From IMG/VR virus record IMGVR_UViG_3300031862_000018, positions 1-35,464 of that record: DNA of 35,464 bases; one strand, 5' to 3'. This document shows, one piece after another, positions 8,181 through 15,489 of the stretch. Source of the DNA: a virus. The notes under the pieces are model-generated. The model was given only the letters and a program-made list of their open reading frames with translations, was not told the DNA's origin and searched no databases. The position numbers were made by a program, and so were the translations under genes. Positions within the stretch are counted from its first letter, which is position 1. Each line of letters opens with the position of its first letter.

Positions 8181-8660
8181 ATGGCCCCAGCTACAAATCC
8201 CAAACGTCTTCAAGTGATTGACCGGATTGTAACAGTCCTCAAGGCGATTGTGACTGGCGATAATTATTTTTATACGCCTTATGATGTAACAAAACGGTTT
8301 GTTCATTGGGCTGAAGCAAAGGGATTTCCGCTCTATATGGTTCATAGTGCATCGGGGGGAACAATCGTTTATGCGGGTGAACAACAATATGATGAGAGTT
8401 TCTACGTGAGCGTCAAGGGAATAGTTCAAGATCAAAATGATACAATATCGAAACTCGAAAAAGCCATCAGGGATATCCGAAAGGCAATTAACGATGACTC
8501 CGAATCAACCGCCGCAGGTTCACTGGGTACGCTTTGCGTCCAGGTGAGAATAGACGAGCCGCCGGAGACTGATAACGGCTATTTACAGCTTGAGGGAGGA
8601 TTCGGATTTTTTGATCAGAGAATTCATATTCAGATTACGGGTGAATATGGAGAACTCTAA
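8181..8660 (+). CDS. Probable tail terminator / tail completion protein
   Basis: 159 aa, ATG 8181 with GGGAGG 8 bases upstream. The N-terminal helix (RLQVIDRIVTVLKAI) and alternating beta strands, with VSVKGIVQ and C-terminal IQITGEY, resemble the tail-terminator class (lambda gpU-like), which caps tail polymerisation and docks to the connector. The assignment rests mainly on position between the neck gene and the tail tube gene. No catalytic residues expected or seen. Confidence 0.6.
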   Translation: MAPATNPKRLQVIDRIVTVLKAIVTGDNYFYTPYDVTKRFVHWAEAKGFPLYMVHSASGGTIVYAGEQQYDESFYVSVKGIVQDQNDTISKLEKAIRDIRKAINDDSESTAAGSLGTLCVQVRIDEPPETDNGYLQLEGGFGFFDQRIHIQITGEYGEL

Positions 8661-8675
8661 ACGGAGGTGAAAAAG

Positions 8676-8885
8676 ATGAAGAAATTTATCTGGCTATTTG
8701 ATGACGCAAGTCCCAGGCGTGGACCTACGCTCAAAAAAAATGAGACTTATGAAGTTTCAATTTTTGGCGATGAAATAGTCGCCGAGTGGGTTAAGTCTGG
8801 GGCTGCGGCTTATGAAGAAGAATCCCCGAGGATTCGAAAATCTAAATTAACTAAGGAGGTTAACAATGCCACCAACAACACCTGA
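8676..8885 (+). CDS. Small hypothetical protein upstream of tail tube
   Basis: 69 aa from ATG 8676, chosen because GGAGGTGA lies 5 bases ahead; the in-frame GTG at 8667 is inside that SD. It has a core around ETYEVSIFGDEIVAEWVKSGAAAYEEE and a basic tail. Its 3' end overlaps the tail tube start by 20 bases and contains that gene's AAGGAGGT site. It resembles the 6810-7007 protein in layout. Function unknown; possibly a minor head-tail junction protein. Confidence 0.65.
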   Translation: MKKFIWLFDDASPRRGPTLKKNETYEVSIFGDEIVAEWVKSGAAAYEEESPRIRKSKLTKEVNNATNNT

Positions 8886-9909
8886 AAAAAGATTACTTGC
8901 TGCTGGTGCAAAGAAAGCAACGACCTGGGGAACAGCCGTAGCATTGGGTGCTGGAGACGGAATCCTGATTGATTCTGATGGCGGACTGGCAAGAAAACAA
9001 GATTATCTTGCAGCAAAGGAAGCGGATACACCCTTTGTCAAAGAGGGTGATCTTGGGCCGGTAAAAGAAGTAGATTTTTCGCCAACTTTTTTCATGCGTT
9101 ATGATCCAGGAAGGCTAGGCACGCTCATTGCGCTTCTTTTTGGCACGGCTGGCACGCCAACACAACAGGGCGCAACTACTGCTTGGAAACATGTATTTCA
9201 ATGGGCAGATTCTGTCTATGGGAAATTTGCGACATTCGCCGTTGAGAGGCCGGGAAAAATCTGGGAAGTTGCCTCGGCAAAAGTGCATGGATTTGAACTT
9301 GTGGTTGCTGCCGGGCTTGTTAAAGGGACATTGAACCTGAGGGGAAATACTGTCATTGATGATTCCGCCGTGAATACGGCAACCCAGATGGATGCCCTGA
9401 CATATGTAGATAGGGAAAACCGGATAAGATTCACTCAGGGACAAGTCAAGATGAATGCGCAAACAGGGGAAGATGTGACAGGAGAGACGGCGCTTCAGAT
9501 TAATTCACTTTCAATAAGCTATAAACGCTCGGTTGATGCTGTTGTGCCTGGCGGAGAAACAAAAATCATAGAGCCAGTAGAAAATGACCATCCGATAGTT
9601 CAGGTTAAGCTTGGATTTCCAAGGATGAATTCCGTGAATGCCGCCTTTTTCTCAACCTTCTCTGCTGAGACCGAACAGAAAATGCTGATCAAATTTACAG
9701 GTGCGTTGATAGCAACTTCATATTATTATGACCTTGCTCTGTATTTCCCGCGGCTCAGGATTATTGAACCCGATTTTCCCTGGGATGAGGTCGTTCCCGG
9801 TTCAATTACGCTCCAGGCAGAGGAAGCAAGTACAAATCCAACCGGCATGAGTTATGCCCGGCCATATGCAGAGTTAATCAATAAGCAAACCACAGATTAT
9901 CTGGCGTAA
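8866..9909 (+). CDS. Major tail tube protein
   Basis: 347 aa, ATG 8866 after AAGGAGG. Residues ~10-90 (KKATTWGTAVALGAGDGIL, PTFFMRYDPGRLGTLIALLFG) and the long beta-rich remainder match the siphophage tail-tube family, which polymerises around the tape measure. At 347 aa it is longer than the usual ~200-250, consistent with an extra surface domain or a two-domain tube protein. It stands directly before the frameshifted chaperone pair, the canonical spot. A hairpin begins at its stop codon. Confidence 0.82.
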   Translation: MPPTTPEKRLLAAGAKKATTWGTAVALGAGDGILIDSDGGLARKQDYLAAKEADTPFVKEGDLGPVKEVDFSPTFFMRYDPGRLGTLIALLFGTAGTPTQQGATTAWKHVFQWADSVYGKFATFAVERPGKIWEVASAKVHGFELVVAAGLVKGTLNLRGNTVIDDSAVNTATQMDALTYVDRENRIRFTQGQVKMNAQTGEDVTGETALQINSLSISYKRSVDAVVPGGETKIIEPVENDHPIVQVKLGFPRMNSVNAAFFSTFSAETEQKMLIKFTGALIATSYYYDLALYFPRLRIIEPDFPWDEVVPGSITLQAEEASTNPTGMSYARPYAELINKQTTDYLA

Positions 9910-9943
9910 GTAGAGCTAAAAAAACTCTTGCGAGTTCTACTTA
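9907..9943 (+). promoter_or_regulatory. Nested hairpin after the tail tube gene
   Basis: TAAGTAGA (9907-9914) pairs with TCTACTTA (9936-9943), and an inner ACTC-TTGC-GAGT hairpin (9924-9935) stacks next to the 3' arm. The element includes the tail tube stop codon and ends ~20 bases before the chaperone start. No T tract. A likely role is mRNA stabilisation or lowered expression of the chaperones relative to the tube (inference). Confidence 0.5.
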
Positions 9944-9961
9944 ATTTGCGAGGGAAAAGAA

Positions 9962-10351
9962 GTGGATGTAAACAAACTACTTTTAGAGGGCGAATGGCTC
10001 GAAGTTGAGGTAGAATCAAAAAAGATAAACGAACCTTTTCGCTTCAAGCTAAGGCCGATTTCTTCTACTGAACAGCTGAAGATGCTCGAGCGCGTGCAAA
10101 AGAATGACAAGCTAATAGTGAATGAAATTGCCTCTTTGATTTTGGATTGGAATTTGGAATTTGATGGAAAAAAGCTTGCCTGTGATCCGGCAAATAAGGA
10201 GAAATACTTAGAATGGCTATTGCTATTGGTAGTAAAAAAGAAACAAGATGAGGAAGAGGATTCTGAAGAAGAAAAAAAGAAAAGAATTAAAACTATCGGC
10301 GTTGTGATTTTAGAGTTTGCGCAAAATATTGAGAACTTCATAAAAAACTGA
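9962..10351 (+). CDS. Tail assembly chaperone, upstream frame (lambda gpG-like)
   Basis: 129 aa, GTG start 9962 with GAGGG upstream. It helps load tail tube subunits on the tape measure and is not in the finished virion (known role of the family). The protein is acidic, with a compact N-terminal beta region and a Glu/Lys-rich C-terminal helix. It sits between tail tube and tape measure. Its last codons are ATA-AAA-AAC-TGA, containing the slippery heptamer A AAA AAC at 10342-10348, so a fraction of ribosomes should shift -1 and make a fusion with the frame ending at 10653. Confidence 0.8.
   Translation: MDVNKLLLEGEWLEVEVESKKINEPFRFKLRPISSTEQLKMLERVQKNDKLIVNEIASLILDWNLEFDGKKLACDPANKEKYLEWLLLLVVKKKQDEEEDSEEEKKKRIKTIGVVILEFAQNIENFIKN
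10342..10348 (+). promoter_or_regulatory. Programmed -1 ribosomal frameshift site (A AAA AAC)
   Basis: The heptamer fits X XXY YYZ exactly in the zero frame (codons AAA and AAC), and the next zero-frame codon is the stop TGA. After a -1 slip reading continues CTG-AAA-GCC-TAT and stays open to 10653. The -1 frame is open from 10333, just upstream of the heptamer. This is the G/GT arrangement known from lambda-like tails. Confidence 0.85.
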
Positions 10352-10653
10352 AAGCCTATCTCCTGTGGTTTGAGGACTGGAGAAAGGTCATGCGCCCGGA
10401 GGAGATAGGCAAGGGGGCGCATCCAGCGCAGAATCCGCCGCGATTAAGTGAGGCTGATCATTGGATCCTAGATTGGTATTTCAAACATTGCACTGGATTT
10501 ACGATGGATTTTCATATTGTTGGAGGATTGATTGAGAAACTTCATTTGAGGGAAGTGGCAATGGAACTTCTGATACAAAAACTCAGTGCTATTCACGAGA
10601 TGATGGTTCGAGTTTCAAGCGAAGAAGCAAAAGATGAGATGGGGGACATTTAA
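10348..10653 (+). CDS. Tail assembly chaperone, frameshift extension (gpT-like part)
   Basis: About 101 residues read after the -1 slip at 10342-10348, giving a fusion of ~230 aa with the 9962 frame. It begins LKAYLLWFEDWRKVM and includes a Trp/His-rich segment (LSEADHWILDWYFKHCTG). An internal ATG at 10390 with GGAGAAAGG ahead of it could make a separate 87-aa protein, but the open -1 frame upstream of that ATG and the perfect heptamer favour the fusion. It ends one base before the tape measure start. Confidence 0.75.
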   Translation: MKAYLLWFEDWRKVMRPEEIGKGAHPAQNPPRLSEADHWILDWYFKHCTGFTMDFHIVGGLIEKLHLREVAMELLIQKLSAIHEMMVRVSSEEAKDEMGDI

Positions 10654-10654
10654 A

Positions 10655-12847
10655 ATGGCAGATATAAAATATGTCATTGAAGTCGATGATAAAGGAACAC
10701 CAAAACTCTCTAAATTTGATGGAGAATTAAAAGAGCTTGAGAGAGGCTCAAAGAAAGCGGAATCAGGTCTTGGCGGCCTATGGAAGCAATTTGCCATTGG
10801 TCAATTGGCTGTCGATGCCTTAAAAAGGGGGTTCTCGCTATTTACTGGATTTCTTAAGGATTCTGTAAAGGCGGCAGCGGATCAAGAACAGGCCGAAAAA
10901 AATCTTGCCTTAGCTCTTGGGACTACCGGAAGAACAGTTGATGCCCTCTTGCCCAGCTTCAAAAATTTTGCAAATGAAATTCAAAATCAGACAATCTATA
11001 CTGACGATGCTGTTCTTTCTTCTCTTTCTCTTATGGCTCAACTAACCAGGCTTGATCGAGAGGGGCTTCAAAGAGCAACTCAGGGAGCAATTGGACTTTC
11101 CTCGGTATTTGGCATTGATCTTCAAAGTGCTACGACAATAGTAGCAAAAGCCATGGCGGGTAATACGGCTGTGCTTTCGAGATACGGAATTCATGTTGAT
11201 GAAGCTGCATCCAAAGAGACGAAACATGCTCAAATCTTAAACCAACTTGGTGTAATGTATGAAAGGTCAAAGGGTGAGACCAACACTTTCTCCGGTAGTT
11301 TGAAACAACTTTCAAACATGTGGGATGAAGTGAAAGAGTCGGTTGGAAATTCCATCGTCAAAAATGAAGCCCTTCGAAACACAATTAAAGATTTGACTGA
11401 CAAGGTAAAAGCACTTGCTGGCTCAAATGATTTTAAACTTTGGCTTAATACTGTGATAGAAGGCTTAATAAAGGCAGTTGAATTCGTTGGGAAATTAGCT
11501 GTCGGCGTAAAAGATTTAACTGAAAAAATATTTGGTGCAACAAAAGCAAACAGAGAATATGATGAGGCTCAAAAAAGCCTTAATGAGGCCTTGAATAGGG
11601 CGGCAGCGGCGGGACATGATTTTCGCGGAAAACTTCAAGATATAACAAAAGAGGCAGGAAAGACAAAGCCCGCTATCAATGAAACCGGAAATGCGGTTAC
11701 CGATTTATCTACAAATTTTAAAACCACAAAAACCATTATTGAAACATTGGTTCCCCAATGGAGCCGATTAACAATAAACGCGAGGACATTTTCTGCATTA
11801 GTAAATGGAGAGACAGTTCCGGCTGCCAGAAATCTAAATTTTGTTTTAGACAAATTACCTACGACTATTCAGACAATTCCCTGGTCTGGCCTTCCTAAAG
11901 AGGCAAAGCCGGCGATTGATGCCGTCTCGTCAATGTTTGATGGCCTCTATAATGATATTGCTTCGGGATGGGGCAACACAATCCAGAAATGGTTTGAAGG
12001 CGCCTTGACCTTTAAAGGTCTTTGGGATAGCCTTTGGCAAGACGTAAAAAGCTCCTTCTTCCGGGTTATTGGAGAAATGATTGCAAAGTGGACGCTTGGT
12101 TTTATCAAAGAACTTATCTCTGGGGCAGCGAGCGCGGGAAAAACAATTACCGAAACGGTAGGGTCGGCGCTTAAATCTCTTGGAGCAACGGCGGGAAGTG
12201 TCGCCAACATCGCCTTAAAAACTCTTTCTTGGGTTTCATCTGCGGCGAATGTGGCCACGGCAGTCGCTTCAATCCTTAATCTTTTCAAGGGTGCGCCAAA
12301 GCAGACCGATGTTACCTACTGGCTCAAATTTATTCGTGATGATATTAAAGAAATACGGGACATTCTATTCATAAATTTCTGGGAACAAATCCAGTCGATA
12401 TGGACAAAACTTGAGGAAATTAAAAGCGTGCTTCTCGAACACGTTGGCGGCACGCTGAAAGAAATCCGCGATTTAATCAGGGCGGGTGGGGATGGGACAA
12501 CTGTCCCAGGAGAAACAATTGCCCCCAAAGAAATTGTAAAAAAACTTGCTCACGTATTAACCAAGTTGGATACGGCCAATTATCATCTTAATAAAATTGA
12601 GGGGATTCTTGCCGGAAGGAGACATCAAAAAAGCCCGGAGATAATTCCCAGCCCGGGGATAATTCCCGGCCCTGGCCCCAGGCCCGAACCGGTTATGGGC
12701 ATAGCCACAAGTCCAATAGTCGTTCATATAGCGAATGTCAATATTCCCCCAAATTATCGGGGAGATGACTACATCATTAAATTAATTCGCCAAACTCTGC
12801 GCAAAGGCAGGTGGAAGATTCCGGCTTCAGCAATCGGAGGATATTGA
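10655..12847 (+). CDS. Tail tape measure protein
   Basis: 730 aa from ATG 10655 (GGGGG upstream, 1 base after the previous stop). It sets tail length and is threaded inside the tube. Long helical stretches with few Cys, an N-terminal region with FKNFANEIQNQTIYTDDAVLSS and LQSATTIVAKAMAG typical of phage tape measures, and a Gly/Ala-rich hydrophobic zone (~495-540) likely to enter the host membrane. A Pro-rich linker (~660-685, 'PSPGIIPGPGPRPEP') precedes the C-terminal ~50 residues. By the usual ~0.15 nm per residue, the tail would be near 110 nm. Confidence 0.92.
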   Translation: MADIKYVIEVDDKGTPKLSKFDGELKELERGSKKAESGLGGLWKQFAIGQLAVDALKRGFSLFTGFLKDSVKAAADQEQAEKNLALALGTTGRTVDALLPSFKNFANEIQNQTIYTDDAVLSSLSLMAQLTRLDREGLQRATQGAIGLSSVFGIDLQSATTIVAKAMAGNTAVLSRYGIHVDEAASKETKHAQILNQLGVMYERSKGETNTFSGSLKQLSNMWDEVKESVGNSIVKNEALRNTIKDLTDKVKALAGSNDFKLWLNTVIEGLIKAVEFVGKLAVGVKDLTEKIFGATKANREYDEAQKSLNEALNRAAAAGHDFRGKLQDITKEAGKTKPAINETGNAVTDLSTNFKTTKTIIETLVPQWSRLTINARTFSALVNGETVPAARNLNFVLDKLPTTIQTIPWSGLPKEAKPAIDAVSSMFDGLYNDIASGWGNTIQKWFEGALTFKGLWDSLWQDVKSSFFRVIGEMIAKWTLGFIKELISGAASAGKTITETVGSALKSLGATAGSVANIALKTLSWVSSAANVATAVASILNLFKGAPKQTDVTYWLKFIRDDIKEIRDILFINFWEQIQSIWTKLEEIKSVLLEHVGGTLKEIRDLIRAGGDGTTVPGETIAPKEIVKKLAHVLTKLDTANYHLNKIEGILAGRRHQKSPEIIPSPGIIPGPGPRPEPVMGIATSPIVVHIANVNIPPNYRGDDYIIKLIRQTLRKGRWKIPASAIGGY

Positions 12848-12848
12848 A

Positions 12849-13604
12849 ATGGGAAAGATGAGATTTTTGTGGAATAATCTGGCTGATACCGCCACATTGA
12901 CGGCTTCTTCTGAAAATCCGGATTTTCCGCTTTCGAATCTCAAACATAGCTGGTATTTACGCCATCATCGGACAACCGGCGTTACTTCTGAATGGTGGAA
13001 ATGGAATCTGGGGTCGGCACAAAGTATATCTTATTTTCTTTTTTGGTATCATAATTTTCAGTCTTCTGCGACGATAAAACTTCAAGCAAACTCTTCTGAT
13101 TTATGGACTGCGCCCCCCCTGGATATATCACTTACCTGGAATTCTGGAAATTTAATTCACGAGCTGAGTCCTGCGCAAAGTTATCAATGGTGGAGACTTT
13201 GGGTTCAAGATGTGGGAAATCCGGATGGATATTTGAGGGCAGGGCGTGCTTATCTTGGCGGGTATTTCGAACCCTCAAGAAATTACTCGCTTGATTGGTC
13301 AAGGGAGCGAATCGATCCGTCAGAGATTAACGAATCCGAGGGAGGACAGGAGGCGGTTAATACTAAGACAAATTATTGGATATTCCATTTTCCTTTTCCT
13401 TCAATAATCGATCCCGATCAAGAAACTTTTAAAACTATTTCTTTGGCAGTCAAAAACTCAAATCCATTTTTTATCTGTTATGATTCTGCAGATAAACTTA
13501 ATACGACATTTTATGTTAAGGCAATAAATTCCTGGAAAATAGACCATGTGTTTATGAATAAGTTATTCAAGATTGATTCCATAGACTTGAAAGAGGAACG
13601 CTGA
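12849..13604 (+). CDS. Distal tail protein-like, discoidin-type N-terminal domain
   Basis: 251 aa, ATG 12849 after CGGAGG. Residues ~10-140 look like a jelly-roll of the F5/8 (discoidin) class: TLTASSENPDFPLSNLKH, WWKWNLGSAQSISYF, WWRLWVQDVG. The C-terminal part (~150-251, with FKTISLAVKNSNPFFICYD) resembles the second half of distal-tail proteins. It follows the tape measure, the normal place for the Dit-like protein that organises the tail tip and may bind surface sugars. The name is by position and fold impression. Confidence 0.6.
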   Translation: MGKMRFLWNNLADTATLTASSENPDFPLSNLKHSWYLRHHRTTGVTSEWWKWNLGSAQSISYFLFWYHNFQSSATIKLQANSSDLWTAPPLDISLTWNSGNLIHELSPAQSYQWWRLWVQDVGNPDGYLRAGRAYLGGYFEPSRNYSLDWSRERIDPSEINESEGGQEAVNTKTNYWIFHFPFPSIIDPDQETFKTISLAVKNSNPFFICYDSADKLNTTFYVKAINSWKIDHVFMNKLFKIDSIDLKEER

Positions 13605-14263
13605 TGTCCGGATCATTCATCGGTGAATCTAATATTGAGCAGGTTGTGGCCGTAATAATAGAGATTGGTCATCGAATCGACACTGATACCTGGACTCAAG
13701 ATGTGACTTATACGAATTGTTGGTGGATTACTCACGGCGAGGGAAAGCCGGTAAAAGTAGATGAAAATGGTGAAGAATATACGGAGCGTGCATCACTCAG
13801 TCTTTGCAATTCGAATCCTAGAAGTTGGTATTTAGATGATTCAAATAACCGATTATATGTTCATACTTCTGGATCTGACAATCCGGGCGGGGATAGTTAT
13901 ATCATTCTCTCGTATCTTTATGAGCGCCTGGCATCGCATGAAATCGTGTTAGATGGCCATCCTTATGGGGGTTATCTTGACAGGTCAAGTGTACCTTCAA
14001 TAACTCTACAGACGGGAGAATATTATGAAGGCGGGACACAGGAAAGTTTTGGCACTCTAAGGTTTGGCAATGCTGATGGATATTTTGATACAAGGTTGGA
14101 TACCTATATTTATGAGGCAAAAAGAATCTGGCTTTATTTAGGGAAATACGGAGCAGCCTGGTCTGATTATGTTCTCTACTGGACCGGCTGGACAGGAAAT
14201 GTTTCCTGGAGCGATCTTTGGATAGAGGTAGATATAGAAGATTTGAGGACTTGTATTTTATAG
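13604..14263 (+). CDS. Minor tail / tail-tip protein
   Basis: 219 aa, start ATG 13604 overlapping the previous stop, with AGAGG upstream. Trp/Tyr/Asp-rich and predicted beta. LSLCNSNPRSWYLDDSNNRLYVHTS is a common segment of tail-tip proteins where a coordinate-like 'value plus label' domain is repeated (given here as LSLCNSNPRSWYLDD and NNRLYVHTS). Ends with ...IEDLRTC. It is in one transcription unit with the neighbouring tip genes. No enzymatic residues identified. Confidence 0.6.
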   Translation: MSGSFIGESNIEQVVAVIIEIGHRIDTDTWTQDVTYTNCWWITHGEGKPVKVDENGEEYTERASLSLCNSNPRSWYLDDSNNRLYVHTSGSDNPGGDSYIILSYLYERLASHEIVLDGHPYGGYLDRSSVPSITLQTGEYYEGGTQESFGTLRFGNADGYFDTRLDTYIYEAKRIWLYLGKYGAAWSDYVLYWTGWTGNVSWSDLWIEVDIEDLRTCIL

Positions 14264-14272
14264 GAGAATAAA

Positions 14273-15052
14273 ATGAGCTGGCATACGGGCAATATCTCAA
14301 ATGTTGCGGGCGGGATGATAACTGTTTTAGATGCAGTTCTTCCCTTAAATTCCAGCTGGTCTATTTATGATGGAGCGGCCGGGACAAATGCTAAGGTCTA
14401 TAAATGCGAGGATGCGGCAGAAAATTGCCTTTTCTATGTTTATCTTGGCGATAACCAAGCGGACTATTCGATCATCCAACTCTGGCAAGGTTGGAATGCG
14501 ACAACGCATGTCGGCGTAGGACAATCTCTGACAACAATCAATACTTACGCCATGTGGTTTACTAAGCACGCCGGGGGTTATGCCATAGCCCTTGGAAGCC
14601 ACAGGTTTATTTATATTGACCTTGCTCAATATATGGCGTTCTATATTGGACAACCAAAACGCTATGATACGACAAAAAATATTGTGATAGCGGTCGTAAA
14701 TACTACATCTACCCTTCACAATAATCCTCTCGGATTTTATAATTCAGGCAATACTGCTGGATGGTCGTCACTTTTTGATGAGGGCGGAAACGTGAATCTT
14801 TTAGATCCATTCGGGCGTCTAAGTTCCTATTTATTCATAAAAACTATTGCGGGTACTTATTTCGTTTATGAAACCCCAGTTTATAATAACACCACAAAAC
14901 TAGAACTTGGTTTGCTTGAAGGTGTTATGTATCTTTATAATGCCGATAATGGTCTTGTAAATAATGACACAATTACAATCAGCGGCCAATCATGGATAGC
15001 CATCGGTGGAAATGAGTCAAACAAATACTGGAGTTTAGTTAAAGAGGCATAA
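14273..15052 (+). CDS. Virion-associated tail protein, function unknown
   Basis: 259 aa, ATG 14273 after TAGGAGA. Rich in Gly, Asn, Thr, Tyr and Trp, low in charge, with alternating beta pattern (GGMITVLDAVLP, LPLNSSWSIYDGAAG, KHAGGYAIALGSHRF, ISGQSWIAIGG). This composition is typical of surface-exposed tail-tip or adhesin proteins. It starts 9 bases after the previous gene and ends where the next begins, so it is part of the tip operon. I do not recognise a specific family. Confidence 0.6.
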   Translation: MSWHTGNISNVAGGMITVLDAVLPLNSSWSIYDGAAGTNAKVYKCEDAAENCLFYVYLGDNQADYSIIQLWQGWNATTHVGVGQSLTTINTYAMWFTKHAGGYAIALGSHRFIYIDLAQYMAFYIGQPKRYDTTKNIVIAVVNTTSTLHNNPLGFYNSGNTAGWSSLFDEGGNVNLLDPFGRLSSYLFIKTIAGTYFVYETPVYNNTTKLELGLLEGVMYLYNADNGLVNNDTITISGQSWIAIGGNESNKYWSLVKEA

Positions 15053-15478
15053 ATGGCTGATTATAGTGGCTTTATGTTTGATACTTATGAGTCAGAGTCA
15101 AGGCAGGCAAATCCGGTAAATTCTGAAGCATCAATGCGGATGTGCATTGGGTGGATGATGGATACTACAAAAAAACATGGAGGTGCAAAATCGCTTCGGC
15201 TTATGCCTGGCGGAAGGTATGAATTTTTTTATGGATGCGTAGCCGGTTCAACCACAATCACGGTCTGGGTTTATCCGCCGGTGGCCTCAAAATGTTGTCT
15301 TCAGATTTATAATCCAGAGACTGGAACTAAAGAGGCCGAAGCCTGGAATGTGAGTGCCGGTGCATGGGAGCAATTGTCTTTGAGTTTTACCTCAGAGAAA
15401 AAAGTCTATCTTGGCCGATTGGCAAATTTTACAAGTCATGGAGCGGATGCCTGTGCCTGGTTTGATGACCTTGTTTAG
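15053..15478 (+). CDS. Small beta-sandwich tail protein, carbohydrate-binding-module-like
   Basis: 141 aa, ATG 15053 immediately after the previous stop with AGAGG ahead. Contains a KHGGAKSLRLMPGG patch, then TTITVWVYPP, AWNVSAGAWEQLSLSF, and a C-terminal CAWFDDLV ending. The order 'GxxSLRL...W....L...F......ACAWFDDL' is that of CBM4/9-like or laminin-G-like sandwiches, suggesting sugar binding at the tail tip. Function inferred from the pattern only. Confidence 0.6.
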   Translation: MADYSGFMFDTYESESRQANPVNSEASMRMCIGWMMDTTKKHGGAKSLRLMPGGRYEFFYGCVAGSTTITVWVYPPVASKCCLQIYNPETGTKEAEAWNVSAGAWEQLSLSFTSEKKVYLGRLANFTSHGADACAWFDDLV

Positions 15479-15489
15479 GAGAAAATAGT

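Noticed and set aside
10390-10653. Separate 87-aa gene after the chaperone
   Set aside because: Not rejected outright, but the open -1 frame upstream of its ATG and the perfect heptamer make a frameshift extension the better reading.
13902-14719. Minus-strand ORFs of 132 and 124 aa across the tail-tip genes
   Set aside because: Both are opposite well-spaced structural genes with SD sites; no own SD.
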